A stretch of 64,000 bases of DNA, from assembly GCF_000821085.1 (NCBI RefSeq), contig NZ_CCXR01000001.1, forward strand, positions 2,067,001 to 2,131,000, written 5' to 3'. Below, piece after piece: positions 33,752 through 42,772 of the stretch (position 1 is its first letter; every line of letters begins with the position of its first letter). The DNA is from Bacillus sp. B-jedd. Lineage in GTDB: Bacteria > Bacillota > Bacilli > Bacillales > Cytobacillaceae. Position numbers and translations under genes: made by a program. The notes beneath the pieces are model-generated. The model worked only from the letters and a program-made list of their open reading frames with translations. It had not been told where the DNA came from and ran no database searches.

Positions 33752-34054
33752 GCGCAAGCATCCTCTCTCATCGGAAATTTTATGGAATATAGTGCAGGGA
33801 ACTACATAATTAAAAAAGTTACAAGAATAGTTTAGCTGAAAATCTTTCAAATTCCTGCTTCCTGACAAAAGCTATCAAAACTAGTGTGAATATGCGCCAT
33901 CCGAACAAATTTCCCAGTTGGAAGCCTTTTTTGCCAAACAAGCCCGAAAGATGGAGGGAATAAATTTTTATGGCGGCGGTGCACCCATGCCATATGCACA
34001 GGTTTCCCGCTCCGCCCATAAACTAATAGGAATATATAAACAGGAGGAATAGGT
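33752..34054. other. intergenic region between divergent genes
   Basis: 303 bases between the HTH protein and the ferritin-like gene, which are divergent. It must contain both promoters. Short ORFs of 18-23 codons occur on the plus strand, one after a GGAGGG, but none is convincing. No repeat element. Confidence 0.35.
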
Positions 34055-34492
34055 ATGTACCCATATGGTTATCAGGAAGACGTGTATAGGCAGCAGCCCC
34101 AGTTAATCACTGACCTGGCAAAAGCGATTAACGGAGAGTATACTGCTATCCAGTGTTATGAGCGGCTCGCGAGGATGGCGCCGAGCCAGCGGATCCGTGA
34201 CAAGATTAACGAAATCCGTGAAGACGAGATAAGGCATTACCGCGAATTTGTCCGTTTTTACACATCGATGACAGGGAGGCAGCCAACCGCGCAGATTACA
34301 GAAGCGTGCCCGCCGACCTATAGGGAAGGGCTTGATTTCGCCTTTAATGATGAACAGGAAACAGTGGATTTTTATCACAGGATTGCACTGGCGGCTGGAC
34401 CCGGCGAGATGAGGGAAGCTTTCAGGAATGCTGCCGCAGATGAACAAAACCATGCGGTTTGGTTCCTTTATTTCATGACGGCCTCACGGTAA
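34055..34492 (+). CDS. ferritin-like domain protein (YhjR type)
   Basis: 145 aa four-helix bundle. Metal-ligand-type motifs occur in helix pairs: EYTAIQCYERL and EDEIRHYREF (residues 27-70), ETVDFYHRIA and DEQNHAVWF (residues 108-138). It probably binds a di-metal centre. The length matches Bacillus YhjR, a sporulation-associated protein of unknown function. Strong RBS CAGGAGGAA. Confidence 0.8.
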   Translation: MYPYGYQEDVYRQQPQLITDLAKAINGEYTAIQCYERLARMAPSQRIRDKINEIREDEIRHYREFVRFYTSMTGRQPTAQITEACPPTYREGLDFAFNDEQETVDFYHRIALAAGPGEMREAFRNAAADEQNHAVWFLYFMTASR

Positions 34493-34653
34493 AAAAACTG
34501 ATAGGGACTAACCAATTCGAATAGAGTAAAAAACGGTTTGCGACTCCTTTTGCAGGGAAAACAACTCATATGGGATGCCGGAATTTTACAGAAGTCCATC
34601 CGGCTGTCTGCACCAATCAACATGGAATCACTGCATCAGGAGGAGGTTGCAAT

Positions 34654-35484
34654 ATGGCTTACCGTAAACCGCAGGCTGTGGCAAAGCTTGCAGTTGAAGC
34701 AGGGACATATAAGGCGGGCCTGCCGCTAGGCTCGATGTTGCTGCTTGGTTTTTTGGGAGGCGCGTTCATCGCGCTTGGTTATCTTCTGGATATTCGTGTG
34801 ACCGCCGTACTGGCGAATGACCTCGGTTCGTTTGGCGCGTTTCTCGGCGCGGCTGTTTTCCCACTTGGACTCATACTTGTAGTTCTTGCTGGTGGTGAGC
34901 TGCTGACGGGAAATATGATGGCTGTTTCATTTGCTTATTTTGCAAAAAAAGTCACTCTTAACCGGCTGGCGAAGAACTGGTTGTGGATTACGATCAGCAA
35001 CCTGATTGGCGCGTTATTTGTCGCCTATGTATTCGGGCATTTGGCCGGCCTCTTGAATGATGGGGTCTATCTTGAGAAAACAGTCGCCTTCGCCCATGCA
35101 AAAGTAGATCATAGTTTTTCGGAAATGTTCTTTTCAGCAATCGGATGTAACTGGCTCGTCGGCCTGGCGATTTGGCTGTCATACGGGGCATCTGACATGG
35201 GCGGGAAAATCCTCGCTATCTGGTTCCCAATCATGGGATTTGTCGGGATTGGATTTCAGCACGTGGTAGCCAATATGTTTTTGTTGCCAGTGGCCATTTT
35301 TGCGGGAGAAATGGGCTGGGGGGAATTCATTAAAAATTTTATCCCGGTTTATCTTGGCAACGCGGTCGGAGGAAGTGTTTTCGTAGGATTATTTTATTGG
35401 ATTGCTTATAAAAAGTATGTTCTCGCTGCCGAAGCCGCAGAGGAGCAGGCAGCACCGCAATTTGCGAGAAGAAAAGCAAGATAA
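34654..35484 (+). CDS. formate/nitrite transporter (FNT) family channel
   Basis: 276 aa with six TM helices. FNT signatures: GSMLLLGFLGGAFIALG near the N-terminus, the cytoplasmic-slit motif GGELLTGNMM, and CNWLVGLAIWLSYGASDMGGK (helix 5), with GFQHVVANMF near residue 185. It conducts formate or nitrite, like Bacillus YwcJ. ATG 34654 follows AGGAGGAGGT; an upstream open frame lacks homology. The 160-base leader contains a GCCGGA/TCCGGC hairpin that could be an attenuator. Confidence 0.88.
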   Translation: MAYRKPQAVAKLAVEAGTYKAGLPLGSMLLLGFLGGAFIALGYLLDIRVTAVLANDLGSFGAFLGAAVFPLGLILVVLAGGELLTGNMMAVSFAYFAKKVTLNRLAKNWLWITISNLIGALFVAYVFGHLAGLLNDGVYLEKTVAFAHAKVDHSFSEMFFSAIGCNWLVGLAIWLSYGASDMGGKILAIWFPIMGFVGIGFQHVVANMFLLPVAIFAGEMGWGEFIKNFIPVYLGNAVGGSVFVGLFYWIAYKKYVLAAEAAEEQAAPQFARRKAR

Positions 35485-35495
35485 GGTTTTCAAAA

Positions 35496-35527
35496 GAATT
35501 CGCCTCTCTACGGCGGGTTCTTTTTTT
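35496..35527 (+). terminator. terminator after FNT gene
   Basis: GAATTCGCC/GGCGGGTTC stem with a G-T pair, then TTTTTTTG. Confidence 0.75.
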
Positions 35528-35604
35528 GTCCTGAGGCAATAAAGGATTTACACACTGAAGGCAAGAATAATAGTTTACATAGAATGATAAGGAGTGATTT
35601 TTAA

Positions 35605-36123
35605 TTGAAGAAACATCCTGCGGCACAATTGTATGACTATCATGTATGGGCGAACAAAAAGTTTTTTGGGCGGTTAAAAGAATTGCCGGAAGAAATTTAT
35701 GAAACAAAAATTCAAAGTGTGTTTTCATCCATTGCGGAGACGCTTGTACATATATTTGTGACGGATACACTCTGGCTCGGTGTTATGAAAGGGAAAAGTA
35801 TGAAAGAAATCCATGCTGCCATTGGGGAGGTTCAAGAAAAAACAAAGGATAGGCGACTCGAAATAATCGAAACGCTATATCATGAATTGTCTGTTGAATA
35901 TCAGGAATTTTTGCAAAGTGAAAGAGATTTGGATAAGGAAATTTTCCCGGAGCATCCCAAATTCGGCCGTTTGGAAACTAATCTCGCGCAATTAATTCAG
36001 CATGTGGTGAACCATGGCACTTATCATCGGGGAAATCTAGCCGCGATGATCCGCCAACAAGGCTATTCAAGTGTGGCAACAGATTATGTTTTTTACCTAT
36101 ACGAAATTAACGGAAGAAAATAG
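35605..36123 (+). CDS. DinB-family metal-dependent protein
   Basis: 172 aa DinB four-helix bundle. The metal triad is His in ETLVHIF (about residue 49) and two His in HVVNHGTYHRGN (residues 132-143). DinB proteins are often thiol transferases or putative hydrolases; the substrate is unknown. TTG start; AAGGAGTGA lies about nine bases upstream and no ATG is available. Confidence 0.85.
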   Translation: MKKHPAAQLYDYHVWANKKFFGRLKELPEEIYETKIQSVFSSIAETLVHIFVTDTLWLGVMKGKSMKEIHAAIGEVQEKTKDRRLEIIETLYHELSVEYQEFLQSERDLDKEIFPEHPKFGRLETNLAQLIQHVVNHGTYHRGNLAAMIRQQGYSSVATDYVFYLYEINGRK

Positions 36124-36191
36124 CAGAATAACCAGGTGACAGGCACCGCCGCCCAAAATGTGAATATGCTGTCAAAAAGGCGTGAACACAC

Positions 36192-36680
36192 ATGGTGCAT
36201 ATTGTGAAACCGGGTGAGACTCTGGCTATTATCGCGATGAATTACCGTGTCAGCATGAGGAGGCTGCAAAAAGCCAATCCCGGGGTGGGGATTCTTCAGC
36301 CCGGCCAGCGGATTATCATTCCAAGATTGCCTGACCCCGCAACCATTCCTTATCAAATAGACGTATCCGTTAAGAAGAGGACATTAGCTTTGTATAAAGA
36401 TGGCAGATTTATAAAAATTTATCCGATCGCGGTCGGGAAAATGCTGACCGCTACACCTGAGGGTGAGTATGTCATTGTAAACCGCCAACCGAATCCGGGT
36501 GGCCCGTTTGGTGTTATGTGGCTGTCCCTTTCCAAAGCCGGATACGGAATCCACGGAACGAACAATCCTTCCTCAATTGGGAAGTCTGTATCGCACGGAT
36601 GCATCCGTATGCATAATCGGGATGTATTGGAGCTGGCATCAATGGTCCCAAATGGAACAAGAGTACGAATCCATAACTGA
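36192..36680 (+). CDS. ykuD: L,D-transpeptidase with LysM domain
   Basis: 162 aa. N-terminal LysM (residues 1-45: [32 protein letters not shown]) for peptidoglycan binding, then the YkuD catalytic domain with H121 and the S-HGC-I-R motif at residues 134-139 (nucleophile Cys137). It closely matches B. subtilis YkuD, which makes 3-3 cross-links in the wall, mainly in sporulation. No signal peptide, as in the B. subtilis protein. ATG start after AAAAAGGCGTG. Confidence 0.92.
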   Translation: MVHIVKPGETLAIIAMNYRVSMRRLQKANPGVGILQPGQRIIIPRLPDPATIPYQIDVSVKKRTLALYKDGRFIKIYPIAVGKMLTATPEGEYVIVNRQPNPGGPFGVMWLSLSKAGYGIHGTNNPSSIGKSVSHGCIRMHNRDVLELASMVPNGTRVRIHN

Positions 36681-36703
36681 CCCAGCTTTACAAACAAAAC
36701 AAA

Positions 36704-36762
36704 AACCCCTTCAGGAAAAGAGGCCCGGGGGAGGTGGGCCAATTTCCCAGAAGGGGATTTTT
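36704..36762 (+). terminator. terminator after ykuD
   Basis: AACCCCTTC/GAAGGGG outer stem with a large structured loop (GGCCC.../GGGCC), then ATTTTTC. Confidence 0.55.
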
Positions 36763-36788
36763 CATATTATTGACTTGAATGTGTGATC

Positions 36789-37298
36789 TTATGCAGCGTT
36801 TTTCGCAAAATCTTTATTTTTGAAAACTGTTTTGCGAATGAAAGGAATGACCCAGCGATCCAGTCCATAACGGCCAGCGTTATAACCAGAGAACAGGATG
36901 ATCGTGCCAAGGAAAATGTCTGTAGGATTGTGAGAAATAGTACCAGCCAGCATAAAGCTGAAATTCATGACAAGTCCGAAGAACATAGCTGCTGTTGTCA
37001 AGCATCCAAGGATCAAGCCAAGGCCGACAAGGAATTCGCCGATTGGGATAAGAGTATTGAATAAGTCCGCGTTAGGGATGGCGAAAGAGTTTAAAAAGTC
37101 TACATACCAGCCATAAACAAGAGATCCGTCAGGGCCTTTAATTGGGTTTGCGGCCGCGCCTTTCAAGAACCCGGATGCATCGAATCCGCCAGTAAGTTTA
37201 TGATAGCCTGCTGTCATCCAAGAATAACCTAGATAAAGACGAAGGACTGTGAGAATGCCTGCTGCAATTTTATTGTTTCTTAAAAAGTTTGCCACCAT
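36789..37298 (-). CDS. DoxX-family membrane protein
   Basis: 169 aa with four TM segments. DoxX pattern: RLYLGYSWMTAGYHKLTGGF near residue 20 and IPIGEFLVGLGLILGCLTTAA near residue 85. The family is linked to thiosulfate/quinone chemistry or redox stress in various bacteria; the role here is unknown. RBS AAGGAGTGG before ATG. Confidence 0.85.
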   Translation of the reverse strand: MVANFLRNNKIAAGILTVLRLYLGYSWMTAGYHKLTGGFDASGFLKGAAANPIKGPDGSLVYGWYVDFLNSFAIPNADLFNTLIPIGEFLVGLGLILGCLTTAAMFFGLVMNFSFMLAGTISHNPTDIFLGTIILFSGYNAGRYGLDRWVIPFIRKTVFKNKDFAKNAA

Positions 37299-37574
37299 TT
37301 TGATTCCACTCCTTAAAAGTTATTAATCATTTCTATGGTTAAAATATAACATTTAATTTTTTTGCTGTGTGGTGTTTGTAAAGTATTTCACATTCTTGTA
37401 AAAAAGTTTTGAACAAAATATGACTAGTGAGAAGTTACTAATTGTATAGCCATTTCCTACTATTCGATAAAGAGGAATCTCTAGTCATGTAAATTACGCA
37501 AGCTTGCCTTTTTCTGGCCGTCTTTGCGGATTTTTTGCTACTATAAAAGGAGCAATCCAGGAAGTGGGGAAGAG

Positions 37575-38339
37575 ATGCGACTTAGAAATGTTAAATTAGT
37601 TATTATTTTTGTCCTGGCTACGCTGCTAGTTTCAGGATGCGTATATGAAAAGCCTTCGCCGGAGACAGGGAAGGTTTCGACTGAAATTAAGCCTGAGAAC
37701 GGAAGGTTTTTGGGAGAAGTATTGAAAAATATAGACGGGGATACGATTGTGGTAAAGGTAGAAGGCAGGGAGGAAACGATCCGGCTTCTTTGTGTGGATA
37801 CACCGGAAACACAACACCCGCGGCTTGGCGTGCAGCCGTTCGGTCCAGAGGCTTCAGATTTTGCAAAAAAAGTCCTGCACCCTGGCAAGCAGATTGAGGT
37901 AGAGCCGGGAATTAATTGGGGAAGGGACAAGTATGGAAGATTGCTCGCCTATATTTATGTGGAAGGCTCCATGTTTAACGAAATGCTGCTTGAAAAGGGG
38001 CTGGCCCGTGTCGCTTATGTGTATCCGCCAAATACGAAATATGTGGACAGATTTTACGAAATCCAGGATAAAGCGAAGAAGGATGGGGCCGGCATTTGGT
38101 CGATTGAAAATTACGCCACCGATGAAGGTTTTCAAGCCGGAGGGTCGAAAAATAACGGGTCGAATTCCAACAAGGGCGATATAAAGGAATCCTGTAAAGG
38201 AAAAATTAAAGGGAACCCCAATTCGAACATTTATCATGTGCCGGGAGGATCCTACTACAACTCAAAAATAAAAGAGGTCGTCTGGTTCTGTACAGAGAAA
38301 GAAGCGCAAAAGGCGGGCTACCGTAAATCGAAGCGGTAA
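37575..38339 (+). CDS. thermonuclease-family lipoprotein
   Basis: 254 aa. Lipoprotein signal with lipobox VSGC at about residue 22, then the staphylococcal nuclease (SNase) domain: DGDTIVVKV, RLLCVDTPE, GRDKYGRLLAY, with the catalytic Arg/Asp/Glu set visible. A C-terminal 45-residue module (CKGKIKGN, YHVPGGSYYN, WFCTEKEAQKAGYRKSKR) is found in Bacillus YncB-type nucleases and other secreted proteins. A surface DNA/RNA-degrading enzyme. ATG 37575 with GTGGGGAAGAG; an upstream frame lacks the signal. Confidence 0.88.
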   Translation: MRLRNVKLVIIFVLATLLVSGCVYEKPSPETGKVSTEIKPENGRFLGEVLKNIDGDTIVVKVEGREETIRLLCVDTPETQHPRLGVQPFGPEASDFAKKVLHPGKQIEVEPGINWGRDKYGRLLAYIYVEGSMFNEMLLEKGLARVAYVYPPNTKYVDRFYEIQDKAKKDGAGIWSIENYATDEGFQAGGSKNNGSNSNKGDIKESCKGKIKGNPNSNIYHVPGGSYYNSKIKEVVWFCTEKEAQKAGYRKSKR

Positions 38340-38700
38340 TATAAATCTTGTTAGACGGCCCGGCAACCGTTGCAACAGAAAATCATTTCGGGCAATAACT
38401 GGTGAAATTTGAATAAAGAAGCATCAAATTTATACAATCCAATACTTTTTATTTCAGTAGAGGAGTTTCAATCCATTCTATAGAATTTTTTCAGTATTGA
38501 TAAAGAGTAATGGTGGGAGTATCAGAGCAGTTTGGTAAAAAGAGAAAACTCTGTAAAGTAGATATTTGTTAACTGTTTCTACACAATAGTATGGGTGACT
38601 GGAAGGATGTTATTAATTGCAATATGCTTGGTTAACCGAGTAAAATGACTAAAACTAACCAGATAGGTAACTCAACCTAGAATAATAATGGGGTGATTTT
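38340..38700 (+). other. non-coding interval
   Basis: 361 AT-rich bases between the nuclease and the DUF3934-like gene. I see no ORF with an RBS, no strong hairpin and no repeat element; the promoter of the small gene presumably lies near its right end. Confidence 0.4.
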
Positions 38701-38862
38701 ATGAGTAAAGCTAAAGGAAAAGGTGGAACAGGGAGAGGAACAGACAAGAAGGGTTGGAATCGTTGGCAAGCTAGTGCAAACAAAAAAAAGAGTGCTAAAC
38801 CTTATATAAGTAAAGGTACCAAAAAAACGGAAGTTGAAAATGACCCTAAGAGCAATAGTTAA
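38701..38862 (+). CDS. small basic protein, DUF3934-like
   Basis: 53 aa, starting MSKAKGKGGTGRGTDKKGWNRW, here noted by its key features: K/G-rich N-terminus, GWNRWQ motif, AKPYISKGTKK and an acidic tail. This matches the Bacillus DUF3934 family (about 40-50 aa basic proteins of unknown function). RBS GGGGTGATTTT. Function unknown. Confidence 0.6.
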   Translation: MSKAKGKGGTGRGTDKKGWNRWQASANKKKSAKPYISKGTKKTEVENDPKSNS

Positions 38863-39022
38863 AATCCCTAATCTAAATTATCGAAAGAATAAAATGATTA
38901 TTTATGACCCAACTTGTGCGAGCCTATTTAAATGAGTTCACTTTTTTCATTTTCAACAGGCAGCATTCCTGTAACAATAAATGCATTTAACATACAGATG
39001 CTTATGTTCAACAAAGTAATAC

Positions 39023-39064
39023 TAAAAAAACTCGAAGCATAATTGATATGCTCCGAGCTTTTTT
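39023..39064. terminator. hairpin upstream of mntR stop
   Basis: CTCGAAGCATA/TATGCTCCGAG stem flanked by A and T runs, so it can terminate on either strand. It lies 120 bases beyond the mntR stop. Confidence 0.65.
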
Positions 39065-39184
39065 GCGTGCTTACTCCATGCTAAAGTGCCTGCTAATTAA
39101 GCTGCGAATTACGGTGCGAAAAGCATTTCTAAATCAAATTTAGTACTTCAAAACCGAACTCGTTTTTATGAACGCGGCTTGCTT

Positions 39185-39610
39185 TTATGTTTCATTTTCA
39201 CTTTTTTCCTGAAGCTCTTTGAGCCTCGCAATGAGCGAAGGATCTTCCTGAAGAAGCTGGACGAGGTCACCGATCCTGTCGATAGCGTTCCAGCTTAAAT
39301 GATGCTCGATTCCTTCGACATCCTCATAAATATTTTCCTCTTCAACTCCGATCAGATTTAAAAACTGCTCCAAAAGATCATGCCTGTAAACAAGGCGTTT
39401 TCCAATTTTTTTGCCTTTCGGCGTTAAGGAGAGTCCGCGGTATTTTTCATAAATTAAATAATTATCCTTATCAAGTTTCTGGACCATTTTTGTCACAGCG
39501 GAAGGTTGCACTGATAAATTGCCCGCGATATCAGAAACTCGCGCGTAGCCTTTTTGTTCAATCAAAATATAAATTTGTTCAATATAATCTTCCATGCTCG
39601 GTGTCGGCAT
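39185..39610 (-). CDS. mntR: manganese-responsive regulator MntR
   Basis: 141 aa DtxR-family repressor. Start [14 protein letters not shown]; winged HTH at residues 21-65; all metal ligands of B. subtilis MntR are present in register: D8, E11, H77, E99, E102, H103. With Mn2+ it represses Mn uptake genes (mntH, mntABCD) and activates efflux genes. No Mn transporter is adjacent in this window. Confidence 0.93.
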   Translation of the reverse strand: MPTPSMEDYIEQIYILIEQKGYARVSDIAGNLSVQPSAVTKMVQKLDKDNYLIYEKYRGLSLTPKGKKIGKRLVYRHDLLEQFLNLIGVEEENIYEDVEGIEHHLSWNAIDRIGDLVQLLQEDPSLIARLKELQEKSENET

Positions 39611-39742
39611 CTTTTTCCCACTTTCATCGACATACTACCTACTATTATATAAGACTGGTTACCCCGATACAAGAGAAGTGGGGGAGAAGCAAGGACAGTA
39701 AAAAACCGGGCCCATATAAGGACCCGGTTCCGTATGTTTTCT

Positions 39743-41578
39743 TTATTTTTGCGAGCTGTCAGTATTGTAGAAGAACTTAGCCGTAATCGAACCGTCCGCA
39801 TTTTGCTTAATATCGGTTACATGGATTCCGCTATCAGCAGGTGTATTGCTGTTGCCTTTCCAGAAGTAGTAGGAACCAGTGTGGACATTTCCGGAAACCG
39901 GTGTGAGTTTGTCACCTGTCTTGAAGAAGTCACCTGCGTCTCCGCGGTTCTTGTTTTTCTCAAGATCGTATTTGCCATCCTTCTGCAGGACTGACAAACC
40001 ATAGTGAGTGACAATTGTTCCATCGCTTGCTTTTTCAGATTGATTGAACTGGAATCGCTTGTTCATCCAGTTTTCCACGTTGTTCGGGCGGAAGCCGGCT
40101 GTCTGGTACAGGCTGATGACATTTTCGTCAACATGCCATGCCAGGAGGCCTTGGGAGTCTTTTCCTTGGCGGATCAGACCCTGGTTGAATCCGCTTTGTT
40201 GAACATTTTCAAACAGGAAGTATTCAGTTCCATTTGAACCTGGAACTTCCATTTTTACAATTCCATTATCTTCGTTAGCTTTATCGACTGGTGGAAGAGT
40301 AATAGTTTTCACTCCGTTTTGTGGAGTTACTTCAATTGGCTTTGCCCATCCCAAGAACACCTTGGAGAACGGGTCGAAGTGAGTTGGCGAGTTTCCAGCG
40401 TAAGGAGCTGCATCAGGGAATCTCATCCACGAGCCGCCAGCCATCATCGAATAGTTACCAACACCTTCTGAAGAATAAACAGTGTCGTAGAAGTCAGGCA
40501 ATCCTAAAGCGTGGCCGAATTCATGCGCGTAAACGCCAGTCTGGGCTGGGAATGGACCTGCCTTCAATTCGTCCTTGTATGAATTAGTCGCAGCATCGTA
40601 ACCAGCTACGTTACCGCCAATTCCAGGCTGGATATTGTAATTGTTGACGACAACGCCATCATAAGTCATGTCTTCGGCAACAGTTTTATTGATCCAGTCT
40701 GATTGCTTCATGCCAGCATGTTCATCGGCAGGTTTGCCAGTTTCATAGTACTTCCCATAGTAAAGGGCGCTCAATAGGCTCCACTTATGGGACCACCACT
40801 GTGCAGGGTCACGGCTGAACTCCGCGCCAGTACCTTCATGAACGATAAACACATTCGGTACTTCGCCATCGACGGCATACTTAGAGAAATCGATTTGGTC
40901 ATCGGCCGCTTTCAAAAGATCACGGACGAATTCACCCGTATGGGCGTCACCGTTTACGTTACCCAGCAGGTATTTTCCGTTTTCAGCATAAGTCCCTTCC
41001 TGGTCGAGATAGTAGGAAGCTCCTTTAGGCATTTCCACCCACTCAAAATGGGCATCCTCGAGATGGACGAGGTTTGTTTTGCCATAAGAAGACTCTTTAT
41101 AGGCATTTTGCATTGTTCTGTTAGTTGGAGCCTTGACGCCATTGATTTCCTCATACTTCTTGAATTGAGGCAATTCATAGGGATTGTATTCTGTTCCAAA
41201 AATCAGATCCTCATAATAATGGGCAGGGACCTGTCCGGGCATATCGCCGACCGGCTCATCGCCTTCAGGATATTTGGCAAGCAGCACAAGAACAGGAATA
41301 TCACCAGTAGCTTGTTTATAGGCTACATGGTTGTCGCCAGCCTGATTAAATTTCTTTCCCTGGGCAAACTTTTCGGCAGGGTCTGCTTTTGAAACATCGA
41401 AGCCTTCCTTTTTAGCCCTGTCGGCAAGTTCTGGTGAAGCACTAATATAATGGGCGAGGCTTAAATTATATGTATCCTTCGGTTTCGCTTCAGTCCCGGC
41501 AGGAGATTGGGCTCCGGCAAAACCGATGCTGCCAGCCAAAGCCAGCGCCATCGCGGATTTTGAAAGAACTTTTAACAA
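39743..41578 (-). CDS. M6-family secreted metalloprotease (InhA-like)
   Basis: About 611 aa. Signal peptide of about 25 residues (MLKVLSKSAMALALAGSIGFAGAQS), propeptide with LAHYISASPELADRAKK, and the zinc site HEFGHALGLPD (HExxHxxGxxD) around residue 360. It resembles immune inhibitor A proteases that degrade host antimicrobial peptides, but is shorter than InhA (about 790 aa), lacking part of the C-terminal domains. TTG start at 41578, seven bases after AAAAGGAGTG; an ATG ten codons upstream lies before the RBS. Confidence 0.85.
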   Translation of the reverse strand: MLKVLSKSAMALALAGSIGFAGAQSPAGTEAKPKDTYNLSLAHYISASPELADRAKKEGFDVSKADPAEKFAQGKKFNQAGDNHVAYKQATGDIPVLVLLAKYPEGDEPVGDMPGQVPAHYYEDLIFGTEYNPYELPQFKKYEEINGVKAPTNRTMQNAYKESSYGKTNLVHLEDAHFEWVEMPKGASYYLDQEGTYAENGKYLLGNVNGDAHTGEFVRDLLKAADDQIDFSKYAVDGEVPNVFIVHEGTGAEFSRDPAQWWSHKWSLLSALYYGKYYETGKPADEHAGMKQSDWINKTVAEDMTYDGVVVNNYNIQPGIGGNVAGYDAATNSYKDELKAGPFPAQTGVYAHEFGHALGLPDFYDTVYSSEGVGNYSMMAGGSWMRFPDAAPYAGNSPTHFDPFSKVFLGWAKPIEVTPQNGVKTITLPPVDKANEDNGIVKMEVPGSNGTEYFLFENVQQSGFNQGLIRQGKDSQGLLAWHVDENVISLYQTAGFRPNNVENWMNKRFQFNQSEKASDGTIVTHYGLSVLQKDGKYDLEKNKNRGDAGDFFKTGDKLTPVSGNVHTGSYYFWKGNSNTPADSGIHVTDIKQNADGSITAKFFYNTDSSQK

Positions 41579-41593
41579 GAACAACACTCCTTT

Positions 41594-41610
41594 TATTTTG
41601 ATAATCAAAA
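41594..41610 (-). promoter_or_regulatory. 17-bp perfect palindrome upstream of the M6 protease
   Basis: ATTTTGAT-A-ATCAAAAT, an 8-1-8 perfect palindrome just upstream of the protease RBS. The location fits a repressor operator. It resembles Fur/PerR-type 7-1-7 sites only in geometry. Confidence 0.4.
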
Positions 41611-41823
41611 TATATCAGAATAGTTTGTAAATAAACATCCGACTTTTTCATTAATTTCAAACAATAGGAAAAAATGGTTTTTCACAAAAAAGACACAAAA
41701 TTAGAACTATTATCCTTTAAAAAAGAGAAAAAAAGGAAATTATTATAAAATGTATAGGCTTGAATACCTAAACAAACGAAGGCCTTGCTAAAATATTTTT
41801 CCAGGAGGAGGGAAAACACCACG

Positions 41824-41859
41824 AAAAAAGGTGCAAACAATTCTGTTCGCACCTTTTTT
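41824..41859. terminator. bidirectional terminator
   Basis: AAAAAAGGTGC/GCACCTTTTTT perfect stem, 14-base loop. It serves the small minus-strand ORF and any transcript from 41.7 kb. Confidence 0.7.
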
Positions 41860-41961
41860 CTATCCCGCGATGGGCGGGACCACATTCCCTTTGTCCCGAA
41901 AACTTCAGGACTTACAACTTTCCTTGGCTAAGGTTACCATTTGCACGGGGTCTAATCGATC

Positions 41962-42075
41962 TTAAATATATCGGTTATAGACGAGTGTGCCTTTCGACAA
42001 CTCTGCAAATGTCCCTTCACCACTTGCAAGCCCAAGACCTAACCTTTGAGTCGCTGTTTCCATTGCGTATTGCAT
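41962..42075 (-). CDS. 37-aa hypothetical peptide
   Basis: 37-aa ORF (MQYAMETATQRLGLGLASGE...) with a good RBS, CAGGAGGGAC, nine bases before ATG. Amphipathic helix then LSKGTLVYNRYI. Unknown family. The 340-bp stretch around it has no other ORF. Confidence 0.45.
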   Translation of the reverse strand: MQYAMETATQRLGLGLASGEGTFAELSKGTLVYNRYI

Positions 42076-42258
42076 GTGAACCAGTCCCTCCTGTTTTGTT
42101 TTGGTCTTGCCTTATCTATATACCTCCGATAAAACGAATTAAACGAAAATATTGAAAAAACTCTCTGGCAAAATGAACCATGTATGCAAAAAGAATACAT
42201 CTGTTGTTTTCCAAATGCCTTTCGGATATTAAAAAATTTAGCTTTAATATCCTCGATT

Positions 42259-42646
42259 GTTGATTTCCACTCCGGGGACATGCTTTCCGCGGGGCGAAGC
42301 ATCTACTTGATCCAACTTCATGAGAAACATCTATGAATTGACATCGTGCTGCTTTGCGACGAGCTGAAGGTTCGCTTCCTCGAATAGTCTGTGGCGCAGG
42401 AGCAGTCTTTATGGAGCCTCCTCGGCGTCCTGACGCCTGTTTGTCCAGCTGCAGCGCCTAGCCCCTCGAGGTCCCGAATGAGAAGTCAAAGAACGACTTC
42501 CCCTTCTGGCCCTCCAGCGCTGGTCGGGGCTGACCAAGGCGCTTCCGCTTTTCGAGGGGTCTCCACGTGCCGCTTCATCCCGCCGGAGTCAGTCCTCTCC
42601 GTTCCAATCAACTTCATTGAAATCAACACTCACCTATTACTGAGCC
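42259..42646 (+). repeat. chimeric E2 element with nested E1 core
   Basis: Second copy of the chimera seen at 32345: E2 ends GTTGATTTCCACTCCGGGG and AATCAAC with the flank AACACTCACCT...GAGCC, and the E1-like core (CAGCGCCTAGCCCC to CAAGGCGCTTCCGC) in the middle. It lies about 125 bases upstream of the nitronate-monooxygenase-like gene. Confidence 0.7.
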
Positions 42647-42772
42647 AAAAAGTTAAGACACATAAGAAATACCACTAACTATTAGCACCTGGTGATAATT
42701 ATCACAGTATTTTATAATTCACCGGTATACAATAAAAAAGAGTTCATTTGAAAATAGAAAAGAGGAATTAGT

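Noticed and set aside
33870..34020. Short plus-strand ORFs of 18-23 codons before the ferritin-like gene
   Set aside because: One has a GGAGGG upstream but the spacing is long and the peptides overlap each other; not supportable.
34493..34653. Riboswitch upstream of the FNT channel gene
   Set aside because: A GCCGGA/TCCGGC hairpin exists but I recognise no known aptamer; kept only as a leader hairpin.
41824..41925. AGGAGGAGGG followed by an ACG-initiated 36-codon frame
   Set aside because: No ATG/GTG/TTG near the SD-like sequence, and the frame contains a strong terminator.
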